46,420 nucleotides of DNA from Gnetum montanum (Eukaryota > Streptophyta > Gnetopsida > Gnetales > Gnetaceae). Below the pieces are notes generated by a model. The model was not told where the DNA came from and searched no databases. It saw only the letters and a list, made by a program, of their open reading frames with translations. This document shows positions 1 to 10,892 of this stretch, piece by piece (positions within the stretch are counted from its first letter, which is position 1; the number at the start of each line of letters is the position of its first letter). The stretch is from the NCBI GenBank assembly GCA_015680685.1, contig MNCI01000125.1, positions 1-46,420 on the forward strand, in the 5' to 3' direction. The position numbers were made by a program, and so were the translations under genes.

Positions 1-99
1 GGTTTGCTATTCTATATTTTGGAAAACTTAAAAACTCATCTTGCACTTAATACCTCATTAAGGTAGGTTTGCTGAACATTCACCACAATTATTAGTACT

Positions 100-161
100 T
101 ATTTACATGTAAAACATTTAAGTAAACGGCTTTAACTTACTTTAAGTTTTACGTGTAAATA
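100..161. repeat. imperfect inverted repeat (25-bp arms)
   Basis: The arm at 100-125 is the reverse complement of 137-161 apart from one C/T difference and a small indel, with an 11-base spacer. Transcribed, it would form a stable hairpin. It could be the core of a small foldback element, but no target duplication was identified. Confidence 0.6.
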
Positions 162-846
162 GGAAATTACCCCTTATTTTGATTTAATGGAATAGGTCTC
201 AAAAGCTAATTTTTTATAAATTAAAATATGATTTTTTAGCTCTAGTGCAAAAGTCTAACTTTTTATCTTGACATGGGAATTGAGTTTTGTTTTCATCTAT
301 TATCTACTTTTATCATTCTAATCAATTACCATGACTTTTAATTTCTTGATTTGAAGTGCTTAATGAATTTCTAAAAACATGTAAAATATAGACTAAGGTA
401 TTTTAGCAATAGTTAAGATTAGAATGTCAACTATGCTTAAGTAACAATAATTGTTTTGCATGATGTGTTTGCATAAATATTGCTTTTAACATATTTATTT
501 GAGAACTCATATTTAGCTCATAGATAAATGATTTGGCTCATAAACTCAACATTTAGAAAGTAGACAAGTGATTTTTAAATATGATTTTCAAACTTTGCAA
601 GCAAGAGCAAAAGTCTTATAAGCTAAAATCATTGACACCATGTTGCCAATAATTCACCAATTCTAGCCATGAGGAATTAGTTTTACCAAGTTGTTAACAT
701 AATAATACATTTGGCTATGGTGGTTATCATAATTCTTGTAATATATTTTAGTATGCATAAAATCCATTTCCATGTGTGAAGATGTTGGGGACACTCAAGA
801 AGCTATATATTTTTGTAAATTTTAATCTTTATGTAACCAAGATACT

Positions 847-947
847 AAACACCATGTTGAGGTATTTTTGGATGTATTTTGGAATACAATTTTGGATATC
901 AAACACCATGTCAATATATTTTTGGATGTATTTTAACATGTAATTTT
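847..947. repeat. 54-bp tandem duplication (two copies)
   Basis: Two copies start with AAACACCATG at 847 and 901 and share an ATTTTTGGATGTATTTT block. The copies are imperfect. This is a local duplication with no visible function. Confidence 0.6.
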
Positions 948-2300
948 ATAATACATAGTAGTCATGATTACAAAGCTGACTTGTTGAATAGATTTAGCAT
1001 TTTATTAGAATCATAGCTTTTGTCTTAAATATGGTTTTAAAAAATTAAATAGTAAGCTTTTGATTTAGTCATTTTTTTCATTTAAATATAGCACTTCAAG
1101 TTTTTATTTTCTAGGTTATGAATACTATATATTTTTCTAAGATGGGATTTTCCATGCAATTTGCGGGATTTTTGGAAACTCTTTTAGGCACTTCAATGGA
1201 TATTTACCAACCATTCTATAAAAATATAAGAATACTAGGGTCCTATTTTTTTTTCTACCTAAAATTTATACTCTAGCACCATTAAAAGAGATCAAAGATG
1301 AGTTATAATTAAATTTCATGAGTTGGTTTTCAAGGCCAAGACACTCAATGATAGATCATAAAATAACATTAATTCCAAATCCATCATCAACTTGCATGGA
1401 AGGTAGGGATATGTTATCTCCAACATGTATTGTGATGTAGATCGAAAGCTGGCATATAAAACCCATTGCAGGATGAGTCTTAATATTTTTTCCTTTAAAA
1501 ACCAAGTAATCTACCTCATACTTTGAAGTGTTAAGAATAAATGAGATTACTCAAATGTGTGGTTAAATATTTGTAGGCATTGTAATTGATTTAAGTTGTT
1601 TCTCCAACACCAAATGGTATTCCTTTAAGAGTGAAATCTATTCAAAAAGGAAAAGTTTAGTCTTCTTTGATTTCATTATTGCTACGATTTGGGCTAAAGC
1701 TTTACCCCTAGGTATTACCTTCTTAGTTGTAGGTGCATAAGGGATAGAATTTGATGTGATAGAAGTTGGTATGAAAATGGAGAAAGAAGAATTTATGCCA
1801 AGTTTAACTTGAAAGAAGACTTTCTTTTTGTTTTAAATAAGTCATTTGATGGTATGTTCTCTCCTTACCCTTGTCTTGTTTAGCCTCCTTTTAAGCACAT
1901 GTTAGGATCCTAATTAATGATGCTAGGTAGGAAGCAATAGAGGCTTCAATGTCTTAGGTAGGGAGAATGGACATAAAAGGGGAGATACTGCATAAGATAA
2001 TATGGGAAGATAGCCAAAAAACCTAGATGGTATTTATAAGGGAAGGTGATTTCTTGGAGGAGACAAAGAATAAGCAACAAGAACATTGAATGTGTAGAGG
2101 CTTCATCATTGTAAGGTATCATGTCAATGACTAATGGATCCCTATGTGCATTTTAGGATGGGAAAGAGCTAGCATCATTCCAAGGAAGGTGAATAAAAAA
2201 AGGATTTCTAGATCCTAATGTGTTTAGTTGATCATATGAATGAGAAGTATGTTGAGTAAGACTCATTTGAAACACAAAGGATGTCTTGGGTTGGTTTACC

Positions 2301-3120
2301 TTACTCTCCAAATGGAAGGAAAAATTTTGCCTTAAATGGGTGTTTAGTAGATCCTAAAAAATTCGCATGTTCTAGTTTCTTAGTTATATTAGTATATTGA
2401 ATAATTTTTTTCCTTTTTTTTACAAAGGCTTGAACATCATCGTTGAGTATGTTGCAATCATCAGTATCATGTCCTACAACCTCATGATGGTAACAAAACA
2501 TTTTAATATTGTACCACTTTGGGATAGGTGGCTCTTCTTCTACCCACTAGGAAGGATCAATAGCCAAAGTTTGAAGCCTTTTGAATCATGCTCTTATTTA
2601 CTCTGAGACTTATTTTGAAGTAATATGCTCCTTTTTCAATAACATGTTGTAATGTTATGTTTAGGTCAATGGGAACTTATGATATTTAGACTTTTCATTG
2701 GATGGTTTTATTTGTCCACTATTGAATGAGTTTTGCCTAGCACCATTAGACTTAGTATTTGAATTCTTGTTCTTACCATTGCCTTCATTGTTTTAATATG
2801 AAGCTTAGTTCACACATTTCACCTTTTGCCTTGCGTTTTAGACATATTTCTCCTTATTTGGTAATTTGTTAGCCTTATTGTGAAAGTTGATCCACTTTGG
2901 ATCATTGCTCTAAATCACTACCTCTTTAATGGATTTGGTAGACGTAATAACATTGTAGAGGTTAAGTGGCCTAGGATAGACTAACTTGCCTCTGATGTCA
3001 TTATTTACAAATCCTACAAAGATATCAAGGAGCTATTCATTAAGAAGTGGATGTCTAAGCTCCATTTTGATTGATGTTCATCTTGAGATGAACTTAGAGA
3101 TGGACTCATTATGAGCCTAT
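2301..3120 (-). pseudogene. E0 gag, C-terminal half (broken)
   Basis: The minus-strand reading just inside 3120 gives NESISKFISR, then an Arg/Lys-rich gag stretch, the pattern that follows the Retrotrans_gag core in plant gypsy elements. Further on, YHHEVVGHDTDDCNILNDDV at about 2490-2430 matches the degenerate zinc-knuckle segment (HxxxGHxTxxC) and the alpha-helical 'VQAFVKK' tail of these gags. In-frame stops at expected Gln or Trp positions break the frame. The N-terminal half is at 21573-22883. Deleting E1 plus one TTAAT copy brings the two halves into the same register, so this was one gag before E1 inserted. Structural capsid protein family; not functional here. Confidence 0.7.
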
Positions 3121-3125
3121 TTAAT
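3121..3125. repeat. target-site duplication of E1 (left copy)
   Basis: TTAAT lies directly against the outer end of the left E1 LTR. The same five bases follow the right LTR at 21568-21572. A 5-bp duplication is normal for Ty3/gypsy integration. Confidence 0.85.
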
Positions 3126-3800
3126 TATAGTGATCGAAAACTTTGATGGATGGAAAACACCGAGAGGTCGTCAGTCAAAAAATCTTAACCCCAAATTCGC
3201 ACGAGGGCCATGCTGGATAAAATGGAAACGAGGTGCCCTAAATGGTCTAATCGATCAAATAGGGACTTAATCGGTGTTACTATAACCTTTTGCAAATGTC
3301 TAAGTTAAAAGTAATTCTTATAGTGAAAAATAATAATTTTTAAATGCAAGGAGATGAAAACGATGTAAAAATGCAATGACAAGCAAGAAAGCAAAGTAAA
3401 CTGGAGATAAGAAAATGCGCTACTTCAAGATTATGGCTTTACTCCGCCAAAATGGAGACAATTGGTTGCACAACACCAGAAACCACAGAGATCCCAAAAG
3501 TAACCAGGACGTTCAAAAGCTAGCCAATAATATGCTTGAACGCAAGTTCAAGAGTCAACAATGTAAAGAATGGTACCAGGCCAGCCAAGTTAACTCAGAA
3601 CAAAGGGAATTTGTTTTTGCTATCTGCTAACAGAATTTGCTAACTGCTCAAGTTTGCTTTCAAAATGCCAAATGAAATTCTGCTAACATTTTCCAACTAA
3701 GATTTGCCGACTACTGCTTAAATTTGCTCACGAGTGCCAATTTGCCAACTTACCAACCTTTTTGCCAATTTGCCCACCCTTTGATCATTGCTGGTTGGGG

Positions 3801-3808
3801 TATTTATA
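3801..3808 (-). promoter_or_regulatory. TATA box in E1 3' LTR
   Basis: Minus-strand TATAAATA in the context CCCTATAAATACCCC (with small differences). The same context occurs in the other E1 LTR (20344-20351) and in the E2 3' LTR (30474-30481). It marks the U3/R promoter of this element family. Confidence 0.7.
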
Positions 3809-4004
3809 GGGCCAAGAAGGTGTGAGAAACGCAGTTTGGATGCCACATGTCTTGGACCCACAAGGTGTTGACGTGTCCATCCTACATGGACATGTAGAGC
3901 TGATTGATTGACGAGCCTGCCATGTTGTAATTATGCTGTTAGAACATGGAGATGTGTGCCAATGATGTAGACAAGGAGTGAGGTGCATTGATATAGTGTA
4001 GCTA

Positions 4005-4250
4005 CCTACTATGCTGTGCTACGCTTTGAGGCGTAGCGTATTAGTGTAGCATAGCAGCTTGCTACGCTATGTTTCCCGCTACGTTGTACTATGCTTTGGA
4101 ACGTAGCATGTTGGCATAGCATAACAATTTTGCTACGCTGTGATGCCCGCTATGCTGTGCTACGCTTTGGAACATAGCATGTTGGTGTAGCATAGCAGTT
4201 TTTCTATGTTGTGCTACGCTATGTAGTGTAGGATAGCATAGCCAACAATT
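4005..4250. repeat. TAGC-rich palindromic cluster in E1 3' LTR
   Basis: Dense repetition of GCTACGCT / TAGCATAGC words in both orientations, so the stretch can fold on itself many ways. Smaller clusters of the same words lie at 4434-4459, 4605-4650 and 4676-4711. The layout recurs in the 5' LTR (20535-20755 and further clusters), so it belongs to the LTR itself. Role unknown. Confidence 0.8.
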
Positions 4251-4983
4251 TGAAGAATAAAGTTGCATTGGAATTTGTTTCCTGTGCTGGAAGCTTCTGA
4301 ACTATTCTAACTGGTTCTGCATGTTTCCTATGCTATGCTACACTGGCCTTAACTGTGACTTGCATTGCGAAGGTTTGAAGGTCATGCTGACAATCTGCGA
4401 CCTTTGGTTTTTGCATGAAGCTTGCGAACTTGATGTGTAGCATAGCATAGCGTAGCAATCGATATAGCTTGCATCTTTTGCTGCCTTGTCCGCTGAGTTT
4501 GCCAAAAGACTTGAAGTTTGAGCAAAGAAAATGGCTTTGGAAGGCCGGGGGTGCCTGCTAAGTGTATTCAAAATCACTAAGCAAGCTGTGCCTTTCTGTC
4601 TTGCTTTTGCTACGCTATGCTACACTGCATAGCATAGCATAGCATAACACTTTATTCTGCACCTATCTTTTGAGGCTTGCTATGCTACATAGCATCATGT
4701 AGTGTAGCAAACTTCTTGACTAGAAATTTTGTTAAACTGTTTTGTGCAAACTAAGCACCACCGATAACCTCACGCATCGTTTCTATGTAGACTGTCAGTT
4801 GGATGAACTACCTAGATGGGCAGGCCAAAAAGTCTGTTAGGCTTGTCAACACTAGATGTAGAAAATTTACCAAACTGGATAGTTTAAACTTGGAGTATCC
4901 ATTTCTTGCCAAAGTGACATGATGCTGCCTAAATTCCAAGGACCTGGTGAAGCAAGAATGCCTTGAAAATTTATGGTGTTTCA

Positions 4984-4997
4984 TTGGTCCCTCTTTG
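4984..4997 (-). other. E1 polypurine tract
   Basis: On the minus strand CAAAGAGGGACCAA lies directly before the LTR start TGAAACACC. The same tract (AAGAGGGGCCAT) lies directly before the E2 3' LTR at 30151-30162. This is where plus-strand DNA priming would start. Confidence 0.75.
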
Positions 4998-6336
4998 TAT
5001 ATGTCTACAGGATGGACCCGAGAGACATCAACAAAGAATACGAAACACCATGGAAGACAAAACACTAACAGTGTCCTTCATTGATCGTGAAGATGTTGCT
5101 TAGCTATGCTTGAGAGTGTTGCATTAATTTTGTGGGGGAAAGGAAAGGGCTAAGCAGAGTAGGAAGGAGGTTCAGAAAAAGGGTAAAGATGAAACTTAGT
5201 AGAATCCCTCGTCAAAGTGCTTGTGACGGAGTTGTTTGTGTGGTCATCTTTTCCTTTGCTAAAATGCTTATAGAGGGTAATTACAAAATAGCTTGTGTGC
5301 CTTTTTTTTGTGCGTAAGCTTTTACTCCCTTACGCTTTTGCCTTTTGCTATTTTTTCTTTACATTTGCAAAAAAAATTATTGTAGGACAAGTGTTTCTTT
5401 CCTAGGATGAGTTGTGTTACATCCATATGGGGCTTTAACCTGCCTAAAAATGCTTCCCATGTAGTGAGCTATGTTACGTGCATCATGACCTTTGTGGTTG
5501 AGCATATGGGAGGGCTTGACAAGCGTCGAAAAAAGCTTGTAAAAGAGAAGAGAGAGTGAAAATTGTGGGTGCAAGGAATGAGGTAAAGGAGCTTAAAGGG
5601 TAGGGATGATAGGATGTGCACTCTAAAGTAGCCAAGATAATCAAGATAACCACCTTGTAAAGCTATAGCATTTGCTACCGTGGCAAGCCGCACCTTCGAT
5701 CGATGCCCCTTTGGTATGCACCCTGCAAACATAATAGAGAGCAAACCAAGAGAAACAACCATGATGTGAAATGAAGGCAAAGGTCCTGCTATTGATGTTG
5801 TTGGAGCAACTGATGTTGTTGCTGAGACATGCAACATCTAAACTAGGAAGGTCAACAACAACCTTCGCAGCATTAGCATGGAGGACCTAGCATCGAAGGT
5901 GCTAGGAGTTGCTATGAATGCAAGTGCTCAAGAATTCCCGTCGAAGGCATGCATTCTCAATTTAGCTATGAGATTGGCTACCCAAAAGCTAAACGTCTCT
6001 TGAGCTCAAATGTTGATAGGGGCTAGAGGATAACAATATTTTGGCTAGGCCACAATACTATTGGAACTCCAGCAGGAGGTGCTAACCCAAGAAGCTACTG
6101 CCAAGGCGATGAGCCATGGCAGTAGTATGTCCAGAGGGTCAGTGTGATGTCGTACAACATCTTCAAAGGATTAGCAAGATGCCAAGAGTAGTGGCGTTGC
6201 ATATGTTCTAGAGTGTGTTTCCATGACATCATGAACTGCATTCTAGAACTGCAACACCCCACCCCGTGTCAGCACTTTGCATGCTCGCTTGTTGTGTACT
6301 GGTGTAAATGCATGCTGGGGATGTGCTGCGAACCCA
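4998..6336 (-). other. E1 3' untranslated spacer
   Basis: Sequence between the pol-side repeat array and the polypurine tract. The first 70 bases (4998-5065) resemble E2 at 30085-30150, so the end of the spacer is conserved between the two elements. The rest carries no recognisable protein. A 122-codon minus-strand frame at 5469-5837 is of unremarkable composition and was not accepted as a gene. Confidence 0.6.
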
Positions 6337-6775
6337 GTTTAAGGTCCTGGTAGACCATGCTATGTTTTTTTAAGGTCCCAGTACACTGTTGTGCTAGTTT
6401 AAGGTCCTAGTAGACTGTATGTGCTAGTTTAAGGTCCTAGAAAACTGTATGTGCCAGTTTAACATCATAGCAGATGATCGCTGTGCTAGTTTAAGGTCCT
6501 AACAGATCATATGTGCTAGTTTAACATCGTAGCAGACAATGGATGAGCTAGTTTAAGGTCCTAGCAGACTATCTGTGCTAGTTTAAGGTCCTAGCAGACC
6601 ATTTGTGCCAGTTTGATGTCGTAGCGGACGTGTTGTGCCAAGTTTACATCGTAGTGGATGTTGGTGATGCTTTGCCAGTTTAACATCGTAGCAGATGTTT
6701 GATCACCTTTGCTAGTTTTATGTCCTAGTGGACGTTTGCTTGCCAGTTTTACTTCGTAGCGGACGAACTTACTAT
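6337..6775 (-). repeat. array B of ~30-bp 'CTAGTTTAAGGTC' repeat (about 14 units)
   Basis: About 14 units built on CTAGTTTAAGGTCCTAGCAGAC, with spacings of about 30 bp and some longer. Two subtypes mix: AAGGTCCTAGCAGAC and AACATCGTAGCAGAC. On the element's sense (minus) strand many units read as variants of VRYDVKLA. It sits between integrase and the 3' spacer, where Tat elements are known to carry variable tandem repeats. Related units occur at 10281-10578 in E1 and at 25349-25478, 26913-26970 and 28783-28996 in E2. Confidence 0.8.
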
Positions 6776-6784
6776 CTTCATGCT

Positions 6785-7860
6785 TCAAATGTAGTATGGC
6801 TTGACATACAAGCGATTCACTAGATTTGCAAACTCATTGTTGTCCATGTCTGCCAGCTTGAAGGCCCGATTCCCAAAGGATTTTTTGACCATGTATGGAC
6901 CTTCCCAATTGGCTGAGAATTTTTTCATATGGTCACAGACAGCCTTGAGGATGAGGTCTCTCTTCTTTTTTGGCCATTGATGCATATTTGCATAGTGTTT
7001 TTGCTACTGCTTGTTCTAGTAATGCTCTATGCGATTCAACATTTGTGCATGCTCCTCCTCTATTGAGTTGAGGTCGATGATCCTCGACTCATTGTTCTAG
7101 GCTTCACTCATGACATTAGATAGGATCATCCAGAGTGATGGTACCTGTAACTCAAGAGGTAACACAACTTCAGATCCATAAACAAGACTATAAGGTGTCT
7201 TACCTATTGTAGTCCTCCATGTCATCCTGTAAGCTCACAGCACATAGAGGATTTTCTCATGCCATCGCCTCTTGCTGTTGTTAAGCATTCTTTTCAACAA
7301 GTTGATGATGGGCTTATTTGTATCCTCTACTTGTCCATTCGCCTACGGGTAATATGGTGAGGAGAATGATTACCTGATGCTAAGATTNACCTTGTCACGA
7401 TGTTGTCCAAAATGAAGTGGAAAATTTGCTGAGATGTGGTCCTTCTTAGAGGAATAACTTCTACCCACATAGTAAAATACTCGATGGCTGTGATGATGAA
7501 GCTATGCCTCGCAGAAGACTTAGGCGTGATAGGGCCTATGAGGTCTAGTCCCCATTACTAGAAAGGCCACATAATCTACATTGGATGCAATTCTATTGGT
7601 GAAACATGTATGAGATTTGCATATCTTTGGCACGTATCACACGTCTTGACTTTGGCCAGGCAATCACACTCCATGTGAGGCCAATAGTACCCTAGACGTC
7701 TTATTTTTGCAGCCATAGCCCTAGGTGCTATATGTCCACAACATAGTCCCTTATGTACTTCATTAATTGCCTTCTACGCTTGCTTCTCGTTTACGCATGC
7801 TAGCAATATCCCATCATAGGAGCATCTTCACAGGGCATTATCTTTCATGATCACATATTG
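6785..7860 (-). pseudogene. E1 integrase (broken, core deleted)
   Basis: Reading leftward from about 7860: an H-H-C-C zinc domain (AINEVHKGLCCGHIAP, then YYWPHMECDC, then CDTCQRYAN), the first catalytic Asp region (WGLDLIGPITPK, about 7550), ITAIEYFTMWVEVIPL, then GQVED near 7330, which carries the last acidic residue, and a C-terminal part ending NRLYVKPYYI with stop at 6785-6787. The segment carrying the middle catalytic Asp (normally TDNG..F) is missing exactly around 7387, where the sequence also contains one N. At a conserved 'YYPQANG' position Gln is replaced by TAG. No chromodomain follows. The enzyme would have joined element cDNA to host DNA; this copy is dead. Confidence 0.82.
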
Positions 7861-7956
7861 TCGAGCATGCTTATGGACTGCATCTCTCTAGGTAGATGTC
7901 AGTTCACTTGGGGGCTCGCCATGTTACAGGTAAGCTTTAATGTTGGCGTATCACTC

Positions 7957-8870
7957 CTAAGTATCCATAGCACTAACAGAGGCTACGTGTCTTGCTTGAG
8001 TGATAGGCTCAATACACTCGGTAATCAAGGTTGGCAAACTTGCAAATAAGTGTGATGGAATATTTAATGCTAGGGTAGCTAAGGCATCTACTACGGTGTT
8101 TTCGTTGTGTGGCAGACATTGGACATCCATAGTTGCAAACTGTTTGAGCAAGGTTTTTGCTAGGTCACAATAGGGTTGCAGGTGTGTAGCTTTGTAGGTG
8201 TAGACCTCGGTGATTTGATTCATAACAAGTTGTGAATCTCCACGAATCACCAGGTTTTGTATGCTTAATGCTTGGGTAGCTAGAAGGCCCCTCAATAGCC
8301 CCTCATACTCTACCACATTTTTGTACTAAGGGAACATAAAATGATAAGCTAAAGGATGCATTTCCCCATAGGGGAATGAAATGACAGTAGCCGCACTACC
8401 ACCTCGCATGGTCGAGGCATCGTCGAAATGCAAAGTAGCCTCAAGGTGTGGCAAGATGACATTGATAGTGCTAACATGATCATCTGGGAATTCGGGGTCT
8501 ATGATCGCCTGGTCATCGACGGGTGAGCTCATGAGTTGCGTTGCTATTGCTTGGCCTTTCGTCAATGATTGGCTTACATAGTGCAAATCGAATTTTGCTA
8601 TTATCGCTTTCCACCAGGCTATCCTACTGCTTTCATACAGATTGTTTGTGATAGCCTGGAGTATGTTGCTTTTGCAAATAATGTTAATTTTACTATGAAA
8701 CAGGTAGTGCCTCCTCTTTTTCAATACAAACAGTAAGGCAAGGTAGTTTCTCTCCACCTCCTTGTATTTCGCTTCATACGTTATTAATGCATGACTTAGA
8801 TAGTACACTGGAATCTCAAAATCGTCATTCCATTTCTGACATAGCAGTGCTGCAATAGACATGTTAGAGG
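7957..8870 (-). pseudogene. E1 dual RNase H (broken)
   Basis: Two RNase H-like domains in tandem. The first (8862-8326) is the usual RT-linked one: VYYLSHALITYEAKYKEVER and LALLFVLKKRRHYL are typical of the Ty3/gypsy domain. The second (8316-7957) is the archaeal-type RNase H special to Tat-lineage elements: VEYEGLLRGLLA, RGDSQLVMNQI with a catalytic-type Asp, and HNENTVVDALATLAL with the final Asp. A TAG separates the two at about 8326. The domains degrade RNA in RNA:DNA hybrids during reverse transcription. The second domain is the best lineage marker in the window. Confidence 0.82.
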
Positions 8871-10172
8871 TGACAAGGTTAATAAAGAAAGGCTTATCCC
8901 TCTATGGTGGGTAAATAGTTGGGAGGTGCAAGAGGTCTTTCTTCAAATCATCAAAGGCTTCTTGGCACTATGTCATCCATTTGAAGTTAACCCCTTTCTT
9001 TAGAAGATGTTGCACAAGGTGTAACTTGTTAGTCAGCTTTGCTATAAACCTTTAGATGAACTATACTCTACCTTGTAACCCATGCAATTCCTTAAGATTT
9101 GTAGGAGGTGCTAGGTTGACGATGGCCTTAACTTTGTCAGGGTCCACTCATATTCCTGCCTACAATACTACAAACCCTAACATGCGTCCAGTTCTCACCC
9201 TGAAGACACACTTTTTAGGATTGAGGCATAAATCGTGCATTTGACAACACTTGAGGACTACACCTAGATCATTGGGATGATCAGCGGTTTCTTTAGATTT
9301 CATCGCTATATCATCCACGCAGTTGTTCAATGTTTCTAAGATGTAGTCGCTAAAGATGTAAGTCATGGCTTGTTGGTAGGTTGCTTTGGCATTTTTGAGC
9401 CTGAAAGACATCATAGTGTAACAAAAGGTACCCCATGGGGTCATGAAGGTTGTTGTTAACTGATGCTTTGGGTTAATGCAAATTTGGTTGTAGCCAGAAA
9501 AACCATCCATGAAGGATAACCAACCATAGTGTTAATGAGTTGATCAATACTTAGAAGTGGAAAATCGTCTTTGATCATTACTTTGTTCAGATCCTGGAAG
9601 TCTATACAGATTCATATTCCTCTTGTTTTCTTAGAAACTACAACGATGTTGGACACCCATTCCGAGTAATCAACCGCCTGGATGAAACCAGCCTGGTATA
9701 GCTTGGTGATTTCATCCCATATGGCCAGTGCAATCTTTGGTTTAACCTTACGAGCCTTCTTCTTAACCGCTTTCATGCACGGGTCTAAGAGAATGTTGTG
9801 TTGTATCAGCCTTAGATCTAAACCCAGCATGTCATTGTATGATCATGCAAAAACATCAATGTTGTCTTGCAAAATTTTGGCTACATCTTTGTGCTTCTGC
9901 AAATCTAGGAGGGAACTAAGTTTTAACATTTTTAACTCCCCCCTAGATGTGGTCATAGGCGTTTCGATGAGAGGATCCTCAGTTACATCCCTAGACTCTA
10001 AATCTAGTGTTTGGACTAGATGCTCATGCCATTCTGGGGATGTTTCTAAGGACACTACAGTGTTAACTGTGGATGACTCCCAGTCTATTAGATCTGGGTT
10101 CAGTTGTCTCGCGAGCTTGCTATGTGGACCTGCTAAAGCTAAAGGCGCAAAAAGATCATGATGAATTTCCAT
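8871..10172 (-). pseudogene. E1 reverse transcriptase with N-terminal linker (broken)
   Basis: Minus-strand frames from 10172 cover a linker (10172-9843, no catalytic motif) and then RT: ITKLYQAGFIQAVDYSEWVS (about 9720), DFQDLNKV, MDGFSGYNQICINP at 9510, TFMTPWGTFCYTMMSFRLKNA, and the catalytic CVDDIAMKSK (about 9320-9295), where the usual Y/F before VDD is Cys. Both Asp residues are kept. Several frameshifts and stops lie between 9612 and 9510 and below 9160, where thumb/connection fragments are still traceable. No protease motif was found upstream. It copied element RNA into DNA; this copy is inactive. Confidence 0.85.
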
Positions 10173-10280
10173 TCTTGCTCAACCTGCCAAAATGAGATGA
10201 AAGTCTAGTTAAGAGGTACCTATTGGTAGTAATCATGTATAGTGAAAATTTGCAAAATAGCACCAAAGCTTAAAAATTTT

Positions 10281-10578
10281 CCAGTTTAAGGCCATGGCAG
10301 ACCATTAAGAAGTAAAAATGTAAAACTACTAGTTTAATGTCGTTGCAGACTGCCTATACGTAAAATGCGAAACTGCTAGTATAAAGAATAGAGAGCTACT
10401 AATGTAAAAACACAAAACTGCTAATGTAAAAATGTGAAACTGCTAGTTTAATGTCAGTGCGGACTGCGAACGCGTAAAAAGTTGAAACTGCTAGTTTAAG
10501 GTCTTTCCAGATTGCTAACTAGAGTGGAGCTACGCTAGAACTGCTAGTTTAAGGTCTTTTTGGACCGATAACATACAC
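10281..10578 (-). repeat. array A of 'CTAGTTTAAGGTC' repeats
   Basis: At least five units of CTAGTTTAAGGTC / CTAGTTTAATGTC followed by a GCAGAC-like end, separated by filler such as TAAAAATGTGAAACTG. The first unit (10281) reads CCAGTTTAAGGCCATGGCAGAC, intermediate between this family and the 27-bp unit at 15740-16036. The array sits between the start of pol and the promoter of the opposite-strand gene. The next ~170 bases (10579-10750) hold no other feature. Confidence 0.7.
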
Positions 10579-10750
10579 GATCTTTTTGGGAAGGCAAACA
10601 GCTAGCTTGAAGCGTGTGAAAGCTTTCGATCAGTCCCACCTTCGTTAATGCGAATAGTGCAACTACATCATGGCGGGCATGCTACGTTGTATGGTATGCT
10701 CTACATAAATGAAGAGAGAGAATGATAAGTTTCCATTTTATGATTTCAGT

Positions 10751-10758
10751 TATAAATA
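10751..10758 (+). promoter_or_regulatory. TATA box of the E1 antisense gene
   Basis: TATAAATA on the plus strand, 135 bases upstream of the ATG at 10893, a normal plant spacing allowing a ~100-base leader. It is outside the LTRs and points against the element's own transcription, so the embedded gene appears to have its own promoter. Confidence 0.5.
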
Positions 10759-10892
10759 AGGGTTTACCCTTGGTAAACTTGTCATTTTCACCATAACAGT
10801 GCAGAGCTTGCATTCTAAACATAGAACAATTATGCTAGCGAAGAGTAAGGTGGTGTAGTAGAGCAACTGAAGAAGAGTCAGCATGCAGAGTA

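Larger units (their letters stand above)
1..1700. other. AT-rich intergenic DNA, no gene seen
   Basis: No open frame of meaningful length and no recognisable protein family on either strand. The stretch is AT-rich with many short T and A runs. It contains one inverted repeat and one short tandem duplication, listed separately. The right part (about 1240-1700) may be decayed pol-side sequence of the minus-strand element E0, but I could not match any motif there. Confidence 0.5.
1700..3125 (-). mobile_element. E0, old Ty3/gypsy element, left (3'-ward) fragment
   Basis: This is the downstream part of a minus-strand gypsy element whose gag is cut by E1 at 3125. Reading leftward, it holds the C-terminal half of gag, a zinc-knuckle-like segment near 2500-2400, and then increasingly unreadable sequence. 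The upstream part lies at 21573-23110. The left boundary is a guess, because no second LTR of E0 was found in the window. Confidence 0.65.
3126..4983 (-). repeat. E1 3' LTR (1858 bp)
   Basis: Aligns along its whole length with 19669-21567. Read on the minus strand it runs from TGAAACACC (at 4983) to ...TCACTATA (at 3126); the expected terminal CA has become TA, while the other copy keeps TGTAG/CTACA. It holds a TATA box, TAGC-rich palindromic clusters and poly-T-like stretches. In the element it supplies the 3' end of the transcript. Confidence 0.88.

Noticed and set aside
3415-3630. 71-codon plus-strand frame present in both E1 LTRs (also 19958-20173)
   Set aside because: Equal length looked like a conserved small gene, but the copies differ mainly at amino-acid-changing positions and the frame is antisense within the LTR, so there is no sign of constraint.
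5469-5837. 122-codon minus-strand frame in the E1 3' spacer
   Set aside because: No motif, and hydrophobic patches without a clear signal peptide or membrane pattern; it lies in the untranslated spacer and has no counterpart seen in E2.
6337-6775. CRISPR-like array
   Set aside because: Spacing is irregular, the units diverge, and the intervening bases are not unique spacers; the setting is a plant retroelement.
9682-10161. 159-codon plus-strand frame
   Set aside because: Shadow of the RT and linker coding sequence on the other strand, which has clear family motifs.
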